Source: Methylobacterium sp.
Lineage (GTDB): Bacteria > Pseudomonadota > Alphaproteobacteria > Rhizobiales > Beijerinckiaceae
Direction of reading: 5' to 3'
Length of the DNA: 5,382 bases
Assembly: GCA_021154065.1 (NCBI GenBank)
Contig: JAJKJG010000150.1
Coordinates: 1-5,382, forward strand
A program made the translations under genes and the position numbers. The notes under the pieces were generated by a model. That model made no database searches and was not told where the DNA came from. It was given only the letters and a program-made list of their open reading frames with translations. Shown here piece by piece: positions 1 through 5,382 of the stretch. The stretch's first letter is position 1. Each line of letters starts with the position of its first letter.

Positions 1-570
1 GCGCGGGATGCGGCCGCCGAGACGCTGAAATTTCTGCGGATCGCGCAGGAACTCCACGATCTCTTGGAGATCCTCTTTCGCCTCGTCCACGCCGGCGACA
101 TCCTCAAACGTCACGCGGCCATGCGCCTCGGTGAGAAGCTTGGCCTTCGATTTGCCGAAGCCCATGGCCCGCCCCGCCCCGCTCTGCATCTGGCGCGAAA
201 GAAAAATCCAAGCCCCGATGAAGACCAGAATCGGCAGCCAGTTGACGAGCAGCGCCACGAACCAGGGCGTGTTGTCGGACGGCGGGCGCGCGGTGATCTG
301 CACGCCCTTCTGCTGCAGCTTCGTGACGAGGCTCGGGTCGAACGGAGCATAGGTGGTGAAGGCGCCGCCGCCCGCATAGGTGCCACTGATTTCGTTGCCG
401 GAGATGACGACGCTGGTGATGCGGCCCGAGTCGGCCTCATTGAGAAGCTGGCTGTAGGCGATCTCGCCGCCGCCCGAGCGGTGCCCGGGATTTTGAAACA
501 GGGTCACAAGCGCCAGAACGAGCAGAAAGATGACTCCCCAGAGGGCGAAATTGCGGAAGATCGGATTCAT
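1..570 (-). CDS. ftsH: ATP-dependent zinc metalloprotease FtsH, amino-terminal part (runs off left edge)
   Basis: FtsH is the membrane-anchored AAA+ protease that extracts and degrades misfolded membrane proteins and short-lived regulators. The 190 visible codons begin MNPIFRNFALWGVIFLLVL and hold a first membrane segment (about residues 7-25), a periplasmic domain (about 26-103), a second membrane segment (about 104-125, NWLPILVFIGAWIFL), and the start of the AAA+ module: GFGKSKAKLL (137-146), VTFEDVAGVDEAKEDL (153-168) and FLRDPQKFQRLGGRIPR (174-190). The next residues in the family are the Walker A loop, so the ATPase core and the HEXXH zinc protease lie outside the window. The ATG at 568-570 is chosen because it gives the usual FtsH start; no clear Shine-Dalgarno precedes it. 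It lies 125 bases after tilS, as in many alphaproteobacteria, and may have its own heat-shock promoter. The identification is secure from the sequence. Confidence 0.97.
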   Translation of the reverse strand, partial: MNPIFRNFALWGVIFLLVLALVTLFQNPGHRSGGGEIAYSQLLNEADSGRITSVVISGNEISGTYAGGGAFTTYAPFDPSLVTKLQQKGVQITARPPSDNTPWFVALLVNWLPILVFIGAWIFLSRQMQSGAGRAMGFGKSKAKLLTEAHGRVTFEDVAGVDEAKEDLQEIVEFLRDPQKFQRLGGRIPR

Positions 571-637
571 CGTGATCTATTCTGCCCCAGGGCGTTGGCG
601 CGAGCGCGTCGACGCCCATCATCGCGCGATCAGCATG

Positions 638-667
638 AATTTAGGGGCGCCCCCCATCCTTGCCAAG
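638..667 (-). promoter_or_regulatory. Candidate heat-shock (sigma-32 type) promoter for ftsH
   Basis: On the minus strand CTTGGC (667-662) is followed, 14 bases later, by CCCCTAAATT (647-638). This resembles the RpoH pattern CTTGAA, 13-15 bases, CCCCATNT; with the alphaproteobacterial layout it reads CTTG, then a 17-base spacer, then CTAAAT. Transcription would start roughly 60 bases before the ftsH ATG. ftsH is a known heat-shock gene in several proteobacteria, so the position makes sense. The match is not exact (GGC instead of GAA in the first box, no CAT in the second), and a 10-base palindrome (GGGGCGCCCC) overlaps it. This is an inference by eye. Confidence 0.4.
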
Positions 668-679
668 TGAATGCGGCGA

Positions 680-695
680 CCCTGCGGCATCAGGG
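680..695 (-). other. Small hairpin directly after the tilS stop
   Basis: CCCTG (680-684) and CAGGG (691-695) are perfect inverted arms around a 6-base loop, touching the tilS stop codon. No run of T follows on the minus strand, so it is not a standard intrinsic terminator. It could slow RNA decay or attenuate read-through toward ftsH, but five base pairs can also arise by chance in GC-rich DNA. Confidence 0.2.
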
Positions 696-1751
696 TTAGC
701 ATTCCCGGTCGGCGCTGCGCCGGCGCGGCGGTTCCGGAGTCAGGACGAGACGGCCTCCGGGGCAAACATCGATGAGCGCGCCGCCAAGCGTCATCCGAAG
801 CGCTCCGCCCCGGTCGAGCGCGGCTCGCAAATCGCCGAGAATGCGTGCTTCGAACCGCTCAAGGCGCACCGGGCGGGTCAGCGCCCCGGCCACGCCGACG
901 ATGGCGCGGGTCACGACGCCGAGCACGATCGCATCCGGCTCAGAGCGCAGGACTGTCCCGTCGATCTCGATCCGGCCCTCCCCGGCCGTGACGCAAGCCG
1001 CCGTCATCACGGTTGCGATGCGGGCTTCGAGCGCGTCCTCGGCCCGGCGCGCCCGCGCGGCCAGCAACCCAAGGCGTTCCGGCGTCAACCCCGCGCGCTC
1101 CATCAGCGGCGTGAGCCGGCGCAGGCGCGCGCGGGCGAAGCGCGGGTCGGCGTTCGAGGGGTCATCGAGGAAGGGCCAGCCCTCGGCTTGGCAGGTCGCG
1201 ACGAGCCGGCTCTTGCGCAAGGACAGAAACGGCCTCGCGAGCGTCATTCCATTCCGTTCGCGACGTGGCCGCATGCCGGCCAAGCCGGCCACCCCCGTTC
1301 CGCGCCCCAGCCGCATCAGCACGGTCTCGGCCTGGTCGTCGAGGGTATGGCCGGTCAGGACGGAGGAGGCCCCGATCTCGCGCGCGAGCCCGAACAGCAG
1401 GTTGTAGCGCATGGTGCGCGCGACTTCCTGCACCCGCGTCTTCGGCTTCGCGCCCGCCCAGGTCAGGATCCGGTGCGGAAGACCTACGGCTTCGGCCCAG
1501 ACCGCCACTTGCTCGGCCTCGGCGCGCGATCCCGACCGAAGCCCGTGGTCGACGGTGGCCACGAGCATCGGCCGGGCAGGCGCAAGCGTCCGCAGCCCCG
1601 CCGCGATCCGCATGAGCGCGACCGAGTCCGGGCCGCCGGAAACGGCCAGAACAATGCCTTTCGCGGCCTTCGAATCCGATTGGAACAGATAGGGCCCGAG
1701 GAGCGGCGCGGCGTCAGGCAGCGTGAGCGGAAGGGCCGCAGACTCGGCCAT
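696..1751 (-). CDS. tilS: tRNA(Ile)-lysidine synthetase TilS
   Basis: TilS is a cytoplasmic enzyme that uses ATP to attach lysine to C34 of the CAU-anticodon isoleucine tRNA, so that it reads AUA instead of AUG. The 351-residue protein shows the PP-loop ATPase motif SGGPDS (38-43), VDHGLRS (67-73), GHTLDDQAETVLMRLGRGTG (134-153) and DDPSNADPRFAR (196-207), all standard for TilS. The carboxyl part is diverged and shorter than the E. coli enzyme (about 430 residues), as is common in alphaproteobacteria. An earlier in-frame ATG at 1817 would add 22 low-complexity residues (MSARASSASGRGPAARPDGPPP) that overlap the natural cpoB tail, so the ATG at 1751 is preferred; neither start has an evident Shine-Dalgarno. 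The start lies 13 bases after the ancestral cpoB stop (1765-1767), which suggests co-transcription with cpoB. Function is secure; the start is moderately so. Confidence 0.94.
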   Translation of the reverse strand: MAESAALPLTLPDAAPLLGPYLFQSDSKAAKGIVLAVSGGPDSVALMRIAAGLRTLAPARPMLVATVDHGLRSGSRAEAEQVAVWAEAVGLPHRILTWAGAKPKTRVQEVARTMRYNLLFGLAREIGASSVLTGHTLDDQAETVLMRLGRGTGVAGLAGMRPRRERNGMTLARPFLSLRKSRLVATCQAEGWPFLDDPSNADPRFARARLRRLTPLMERAGLTPERLGLLAARARRAEDALEARIATVMTAACVTAGEGRIEIDGTVLRSEPDAIVLGVVTRAIVGVAGALTRPVRLERFEARILGDLRAALDRGGALRMTLGGALIDVCPGGRLVLTPEPPRRRSADREC

Positions 1752-1764
1752 GGGAGGCGGGCCA

Positions 1765-1866
1765 TCAGGCCGTGCAGCGGGCCCGCGTCCGCTCGCGCTC
1801 GACGCCCTGGCGGACATTCGGGGCGGCTTGGGGGAATTTCCGCTCCAGTTCCGCGAAGGTGGCTCA
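1765..1866 (-). pseudogene. Cut-off carboxyl tail of CpoB after an in-frame TGA
   Basis: The cpoB frame is stopped by TGA at 1864-1866, but the same frame stays open for 32 more codons to a second TGA at 1765-1767. Those codons read ATFAELERKFPQAAPNVRQG and continue with VERERTRARCTA. This is the usual end of a CpoB/YbgF TPR domain (family pattern D-x-A-C-A-T-x-x-E-x-x-x-x-Y/F-P). The TGA stands exactly where the family cysteine is expected (RDQA-stop-ATF), one base from TGC or TGT. What is seen: the continued frame and its family-like sequence. What is inferred: a recent nonsense change or a base-call error. A restored protein would be about 332 residues. Confidence 0.72.
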
Positions 1867-2763
1867 GGCCTGATCGCGGGCGCCGAGCGCGTTCAGCGCG
1901 ACGCCGAGCTTCAACATGGCGTCCGGCGCCTTGGCCGATTTCGCGTACTCGGTCGAGACTTTCAAGAACTGCTCGGCCGCCTCGCGCGGCCGGTTGCGGG
2001 CGAGATAGCTCTCGCCGAGCCAGTACGTCGCGTCGGGCGCCAGCCGATCGCGCGGGTGCGATTGCAGAAATTGGCGAAGACTCATCTCCGCCTGTTCGTA
2101 CTGCTTTTGCAGGATATAGGCATAGGCCGCGTCATAGTCGGCGCGCGCATCGCCGGTTCCGGTCGCGGCGACGCTCGGGCGCGGCGCCGACGGGGCGGCG
2201 GGGGCGCCGCGGGCGGCGGCGGCGAGATCGAGCGGGGCGCCGACGGCGGGCGGCGCGTCGTCATCCTCGATGATTTGACCGATGGTCGGCCCTGCGCCGG
2301 CGACGCCTGGCGGCGGCGTATGCCCAGTGGACGGCGGGGCGGCCGCGGGACCTGGCAGCGGAGCCGACGGCATGGCCGCGCCAAGTTGGCGCGGCGCGCC
2401 CGGCGCATTGGGCTGAGCGGTCGGATCGAAGGCGTCGCCGCGCCGGGCCGGCAGGCGCGGCTGCGCCGGTGCGCCGGGCGTTTGCGACGAAGTCGCGCCC
2501 GGCGTCGTGGCGGGCGCTTGGGCGCGCGCGCCGCCGCGTTCCTGGAAGCGGAACTCCACATCCTCCTGAACCTTGCGCAGTTGCTCCTTCAACTGCCGGT
2601 TCTCGTATTGCAGTTGCTCGATGTGCCCGGACATTTGCCGCGCCTGGCCCTCAAGCCGGTTAAGGCGCACGACCATGTCGGCGGCGTCCTGCGCGGGGGC
2701 GGGCGCGGCGCTCGCAAGCGAGAGCACAAGAACGGGGGCAAGGGGACGGAGCATGACGGGCAT
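1864..2763 (-). CDS. cpoB: Tol-Pal associated periplasmic protein CpoB (YbgF), apparently shortened at its carboxyl end
   Basis: CpoB coordinates peptidoglycan synthesis with Tol-driven outer-membrane constriction at division. The 299-residue reading shows a signal peptide (MLRPLAPVLVLSLASAAPAPAQ, residues 4-25, likely cleaved after AQ), a trimerising coiled coil (about 29-75, RLNRLEGQARQMSGHIEQLQ onward), a long Pro/Ala-rich linker (about 80-205) and a TPR domain from about 206 (DYDAAYAYILQKQYEQAEMSLRQF, then DATYWLGESYLARNRPREAAEQFL). The reading ends inside the last TPR at RDQA because of a TGA; the missing tail is described separately. Three possible starts exist: GTG 2769, ATG 2763 and ATG 2754. 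All keep the signal peptide and none has a good Shine-Dalgarno, so 2763 is a compromise. The gene sits between pal and tilS, as in many alphaproteobacteria. Whether the shortened protein works is unknown; most TPR residues remain. Confidence 0.9.
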   Translation of the reverse strand: MPVMLRPLAPVLVLSLASAAPAPAQDAADMVVRLNRLEGQARQMSGHIEQLQYENRQLKEQLRKVQEDVEFRFQERGGARAQAPATTPGATSSQTPGAPAQPRLPARRGDAFDPTAQPNAPGAPRQLGAAMPSAPLPGPAAAPPSTGHTPPPGVAGAGPTIGQIIEDDDAPPAVGAPLDLAAAARGAPAAPSAPRPSVAATGTGDARADYDAAYAYILQKQYEQAEMSLRQFLQSHPRDRLAPDATYWLGESYLARNRPREAAEQFLKVSTEYAKSAKAPDAMLKLGVALNALGARDQA

Positions 2764-2938
2764 GATCACAGACGCTTCGAGAGGCCGCCATCATGAGCGC
2801 CGCCGTGGCGAAAAGGTGGCGCGGAGGCGCTGTCCCTCATTTCGGGGCAAGTCACCCGAGAGTCCGGAACGTATGGACGCGGGCCCTGCCGGCTTGCAGC
2901 GTTGGCGTTTATGGGGTCGCACGCCTTCGCGCCCCTTC

Positions 2939-2976
2939 GGGTCGGGGTTCCGGCTTCGCCGGCCCCGGAATGACGG
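2939..2976. repeat. Hairpin-forming intergenic palindromic element between pal and cpoB
   Basis: This gap of about 220 bases (2764-2983) has no gene. Next to the pal stop it holds GGGG-TT-CCGGC-TTC-GCCGG-CCCC (2944-2966), a nine-pair stem with a two-base bulge and a three-base loop. TTCCGG (2948-2953) and CCGGAA (2965-2970) offer an alternative pairing. The minus-strand text CCGTCATTCCGGGGC followed by a GAA-looped stem resembles the dispersed intergenic palindromes common in Rhizobiales genomes; that resemblance is from memory. There is no T-run after the stem, so it is not a clear intrinsic terminator, though it may stabilise the 3' end of the pal message. The rest of the gap (2764-2938) shows no convincing promoter or ORF. 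Confidence 0.5.
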
Positions 2977-2983
2977 CGGAGGG

Positions 2984-3487
2984 TCAAGACCCCGCGCCCG
3001 TGTCGAGCACAGTTGTGGCGCGGCGGTTTTGCGACCAGCACGAGATGTCGTTGCAGACCGCGACGGGACGCTCTTTGCCGTAGGAGACGGTGCGGATGCG
3101 CGAGCCCGCGACGCCGCGCGAGGCGAGATATTCGCGCACTGTCTGGGCGCGGCGCGCGCCGAGCGAGAAATTATACTCGCGCGTACCGCGCTCGTCCGCG
3201 TGGCCTTCGATCAGGAACGTGTAGCGCGGGTAGCGCGAGAGCCATTGCGCCTGCTTGTCGAGCGTCGCGACGGCGGTCGGCGTCAGGTCCGTCGAGTCCG
3301 ACTCGAAGAACACGCGGTCGCCGACGTTGACGACGAAATCCTGCGCGCTGCCGGGCGCCGCCGGTCCGCCCGAGACTCCCGCAAGGCCCGCGACCTCTTT
3401 GTTGGAGGAGCAGGCGGCGCCCGCGAGCGCAAGGCCAAGCACGGCGGCGTACTTCAGCGTCCGCGGCCAGGAGAGCAGCGTCATCAT
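2984..3487 (-). CDS. pal: Peptidoglycan-associated lipoprotein Pal
   Basis: Pal is an outer-membrane lipoprotein that binds peptidoglycan and, with TolB and TolQRA, pulls the outer membrane inward during division. The 167-residue protein has a lipoprotein signal (LKYAAVLGLALAGAAC, lipidated Cys at 26), a short Gly/Ala linker, and an OmpA-like domain (about 50-163) with DRVFFESDSTDLTP (57-70), GHADERGTREYN (95-106), the peptidoglycan-binding run NFSLGARRA (106-114) and the alphaproteobacterial ending NDISCWSQNRRA (146-157). The lipobox is slightly unusual: Gly at -3 where Leu/Val/Ile is normal. The ATG at 3485-3487 is chosen because GAGGAG lies seven bases upstream; a second ATG follows directly, and an in-frame ATG at 3520 lacks so good a site. 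Next upstream is glgA, not tolB. The identification is secure. Confidence 0.97.
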   Translation of the reverse strand: MMTLLSWPRTLKYAAVLGLALAGAACSSNKEVAGLAGVSGGPAAPGSAQDFVVNVGDRVFFESDSTDLTPTAVATLDKQAQWLSRYPRYTFLIEGHADERGTREYNFSLGARRAQTVREYLASRGVAGSRIRTVSYGKERPVAVCNDISCWSQNRRATTVLDTGAGS

Positions 3488-3494
3488 GGCGGAA

Positions 3495-3500
3495 CTCCTC
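3495..3500 (-). promoter_or_regulatory. Ribosome binding site of pal
   Basis: GAGGAG on the minus strand, seven bases before the ATG at 3487 and ten before the adjacent second ATG. It is the only strong Shine-Dalgarno in the window. It fixes the pal start and excludes the long upstream extension of that frame, which would run into glgA. It fits high expression of an abundant lipoprotein. Confidence 0.8.
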
Positions 3501-3560
3501 AAAACTCGTCTGCCCAACATCGCCCCCACCCTTAGGCCGGAGTGGTTAAGCGAAAGTTCC

Positions 3561-3572
3561 GTCAACCTTGAC
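3561..3572. promoter_or_regulatory. Perfect short inverted repeat upstream of pal, with a TTGAC box on both strands
   Basis: GTCAA-CC-TTGAC is a perfect five-base inverted repeat about 75-85 bases before the pal ATG, in the gap between glgA and pal (3488-3666). The minus-strand arm reads TTGACG, a good -35 box toward pal, but no convincing -10 box lies 16-18 bases further on. It could be part of a pal promoter or a small operator, or chance. No intrinsic terminator for glgA is visible in the gap. Confidence 0.25.
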
Positions 3573-3666
3573 AGGAGGCTGCCGGAGCGCGCGCCGCGGT
3601 GAAGCGGATGGAAACGCGCGGCTAAGGTTACTGATGCGTGAATGCGGCGAAGCAGTGGCCTCGCGG

Positions 3667-5112
3667 TTATGCAGAGTTCTGCGCCAAGCCGCGATAAATC
3701 TCCGCATAGCGCCGGGCCGGTCGACCCCAGCCCACGTCGGACCGCATGCCGTTGGCCTGCATGCGACTCCAGTCCTTTGGATTCCGCCAGAGGGTCTGGG
3801 TTCGATTGATCGCGGCTTTCAGCATATCGCGGTCGACCGGATTGAACTGGACGCCCGTCGCGACCCCCGCCGCGGTCGCCATCTCGTTCGCATCGATGAT
3901 GGTGTCGGCCAAGCCGCCCACCCGGGAGACGACCGGCACGGAACCGTAGCGCAAGGCGCAAAGCTGGGTCAGGCCGCAGGGCTCGAAGCGCGACGGCACG
4001 AGCAGCGCGTCGCTGCCCGCCTGGATGAGGTGGGCCAGGGCTTCGTCGTAGCCGAAGTCGACGCCGACCCGGCCGGGATGCGCGTCTGCGGCCGCCGCGA
4101 AGCCACGTTCCAGGGTCGGCTCGCCCGACCCCAAGAGCGCCAGTTGAGCGCCGGCGCCGATGAGAACGGGCAGCGCTTCGATCAGCAGGTCGAGGCCCTT
4201 CTGCCAGGAAAGGCGGCTCACGACTCCGAACAGGAGAGCCGTAGGATCGCCGTCGAGTCCGAGGCGTTCCTGAAGGGCCGCCTTGTTCAAGCGCCTCCGC
4301 CTGGGCTGCCTGGCGGAGAAGGGCGCCGGAACGAGCGGGTCGGAGGCCGGGTTCCAGACTGTCTCGTCGATGCCGTTCAGGATGCCGGACAGAACCGATG
4401 CGCGCGTGCGCAGCAGGCCGTCAAGGCTCATCCCACCCTCCGGGGTTTGGATCTCCGCGGCGTAGGTGGGCGAAACGGTCGTGATCCGGTCGGCGTAGTA
4501 GAGTCCCGCCTTCAAGAATCCGATCCCGCCATAGTACTCCACGCCCTCGACCGCGAGGGCCGAGGGCGGCAGGCGCAGCGCCGCGAGCAGCCCGGCGGGG
4601 AACGCGCCCTGGTGCGACAGGTTGTGAATCGTCATCACCACGCCCGGACGAGGCCCGCCCGCGAGGCGGAGGTAGGGTGGGGCCAAGCCCGCCTGCCAAT
4701 CGTGGGCATGCACCACGTCCGGCGCGAAACCCGGAACCAGCCCGCGTCCGATCTCGGCCGCCGCCCAGGCCAGCGCCGCGAAGCGCTGCGCGTTGTCGGG
4801 CAAGTCCCGGCCGCCCGCATCGCCATAAAGTCCGCCGGGACGCACAAAAAGATGTGGCGCATTGAGCACAAAAAGGTCGAGACCGACGGCTGTTCCCGAC
4901 AGGACCTGGGCCGGGCCGCCAAACAGGTTATCGTAACTGTAAACGGCCTCGAACCCCTCGGACGCGCTGAGCAAGGCCGGATAACCCGGAACGAGCGAGC
5001 GAACGGCAATGCCCTCCCGCGCCAGCGCGCCCGGCAGCGCGCCCGCGACATCGGCGAGCCCGCCCGTCTTGACGAGCGGAAAGATCTCGGAGGCGACCGA
5101 CAGGACGCGCAT
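3667..5112 (-). CDS. glgA: Glycogen synthase GlgA (ADP-glucose type, GT5 family)
   Basis: GlgA is a cytoplasmic enzyme that adds glucose from ADP-glucose to the non-reducing ends of alpha-1,4-glucan. The 481 residues match the usual length of about 480. The amino-terminal GT5 domain has the ADP-glucose-binding motif KTGGLADV (15-22), [11 protein letters not shown] (133-143) and TIHNLSHQG (161-169). The carboxyl-terminal GT1-like domain has [12 protein letters not shown] (299-310; Arg300 and Lys305 in the position of the known catalytic pair), the [11 protein letters not shown] loop (374-384, Glu377) and [12 protein letters not shown] (393-404). The short basic stretch [10 protein letters not shown] (268-277) lies near the domain junction, where the family usually has a few charged residues. 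The ATG at 5110-5112 gives the standard [18 protein letters not shown] start and lies six bases after the glgC stop, so the two are very likely translated from one message. No frameshift or missing motif is seen. Confidence 0.97.
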   Translation of the reverse strand: MRVLSVASEIFPLVKTGGLADVAGALPGALAREGIAVRSLVPGYPALLSASEGFEAVYSYDNLFGGPAQVLSGTAVGLDLFVLNAPHLFVRPGGLYGDAGGRDLPDNAQRFAALAWAAAEIGRGLVPGFAPDVVHAHDWQAGLAPPYLRLAGGPRPGVVMTIHNLSHQGAFPAGLLAALRLPPSALAVEGVEYYGGIGFLKAGLYYADRITTVSPTYAAEIQTPEGGMSLDGLLRTRASVLSGILNGIDETVWNPASDPLVPAPFSARQPRRRRLNKAALQERLGLDGDPTALLFGVVSRLSWQKGLDLLIEALPVLIGAGAQLALLGSGEPTLERGFAAAADAHPGRVGVDFGYDEALAHLIQAGSDALLVPSRFEPCGLTQLCALRYGSVPVVSRVGGLADTIIDANEMATAAGVATGVQFNPVDRDMLKAAINRTQTLWRNPKDWSRMQANGMRSDVGWGRPARRYAEIYRGLAQNSA

Positions 5113-5118
5113 CGACGC

Positions 5119-5382
5119 TCAGCAATTCGCCAGTCGGTCGATCATCGGCTGGGTGATCAGGCAAATCCCGCTTTCGGTGCGGTGGAATCGCTGCGCGTCG
5201 AGATCGGGATCTTCGCCCACCACCAGACCTTCAGGAATTTTGACGCCCCGGTCGGCCACCACGTTCGAGAGCCGGGCCGAGCGCGCGACATCGACGTAAG
5301 GCAGGATTACGGCGCCCTCGACATGGCAGTAGGAATGCACGTGGACGCCGGTGAACAGGAGCGAGCGGCGAACGGCCGAACC
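5119..5382 (-). CDS. glgC: Glucose-1-phosphate adenylyltransferase GlgC, carboxyl end (runs off right edge)
   Basis: GlgC makes ADP-glucose from glucose-1-phosphate and ATP, the allosterically controlled first step of bacterial glycogen synthesis. Only the last 87 codons are in the window. They read [20 protein letters not shown], then a left-handed beta-helix region ([40 protein letters not shown]), and end [24 protein letters not shown]. The GEDP..DA.RF.RTE.GI.L.T..M segment is characteristic of GlgC carboxyl ends. The catalytic amino-terminal domain lies outside. The stop is six bases before glgA, the usual glgC-glgA pairing, and supplies the substrate of GlgA. Confidence 0.95.
   Translation of the reverse strand, partial: GSAVRRSLLFTGVHVHSYCHVEGAVILPYVDVARSARLSNVVADRGVKIPEGLVVGEDPDLDAQRFHRTESGICLITQPMIDRLANC

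Noticed and set aside
621..653. Ten-base palindromes ATCGCGCGAT (621-630) and GGGGCGCCCC (644-653) in the ftsH leader
   Set aside because: They have no spacer and consist largely of GC. Such palindromes are frequent by chance at this base composition, so no operator is claimed.
1818..1866. Selenocysteine at the cpoB TGA
   Set aside because: A Cys-position TGA is tempting, but only a weak four-pair stem (GGAA/UUCC with a long loop) lies downstream, not a convincing bacterial SECIS. CpoB has no redox role that would need selenium.
660..2273. Long plus-strand open frame of 537 codons
   Set aside because: It is antisense to tilS and cpoB, is very rich in Arg, Pro and Ala, and has no recognisable domain. 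Long antisense frames are expected in GC-rich coding DNA.
1723..2796. Plus-strand open frame of 357 codons opposite cpoB
   Set aside because: It is the complement of the Pro/Ala-rich CpoB linker and TPR region. Its Gly/Arg-rich runs mirror that composition and no family is recognised.
2766..3041. Minus-strand open frame of 91 codons across the pal-cpoB gap
   Set aside because: It overlaps the end of pal in another frame and the palindromic element, has no domain and no good ribosome binding site.
3488..3961. Upstream extension of the pal frame into glgA
   Set aside because: The extension has no signal peptide, overlaps the strongly conserved glgA carboxyl end, and the real start is marked by GAGGAG before ATG 3487.

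Overview
The window is GC-rich chromosomal DNA in which every convincing gene lies on the minus strand. It looks like an alphaproteobacterium, most likely of the order Hyphomicrobiales (Rhizobiales). The reasons are the FtsH amino-terminal sequence, the Pal carboxyl end (NDISCWSQNRRA), the pal-cpoB-tilS-ftsH gene order and the short TilS form. The order is recognised from family knowledge, not from a database search. No mobile element, CRISPR array, tRNA or rRNA was seen.

In the direction of transcription (high to low coordinates): (1) the last 87 codons of glgC, then after 6 bases glgA, the two core enzymes of ADP-glucose-dependent glycogen synthesis; (2) a 179-base gap that holds a small perfect inverted repeat and a strong ribosome binding site for the next gene; (3) pal, the peptidoglycan-associated outer-membrane lipoprotein; (4) a gap of about 220 bases with a hairpin-forming palindromic element; (5) cpoB (ybgF), the periplasmic TPR partner of the Tol-Pal system; (6) tilS, the tRNA-Ile lysidine synthetase; (7) a 125-base leader that contains a heat-shock-like promoter; (8) the first 190 codons of ftsH, the membrane AAA+ protease, which runs off the left edge just before its Walker A motif.

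Functionally there are two blocks. glgCA makes storage glycogen. pal-cpoB-tilS-ftsH serves envelope constriction and stability, essential tRNA decoding and membrane protein quality control. The gene usually found just upstream of pal, tolB, is not there; glgA takes its place.

The most notable point is in cpoB. Its frame meets a TGA at the position where the family normally has a conserved cysteine (Q-A-C), and the 32 codons after that TGA still read as a normal CpoB carboxyl end before a second in-frame TGA. This is either a recent point mutation (TGC/TGT to TGA) or a sequencing error. It also affects the choice of the tilS start. I see no evidence of an entirely new biological system in this window.
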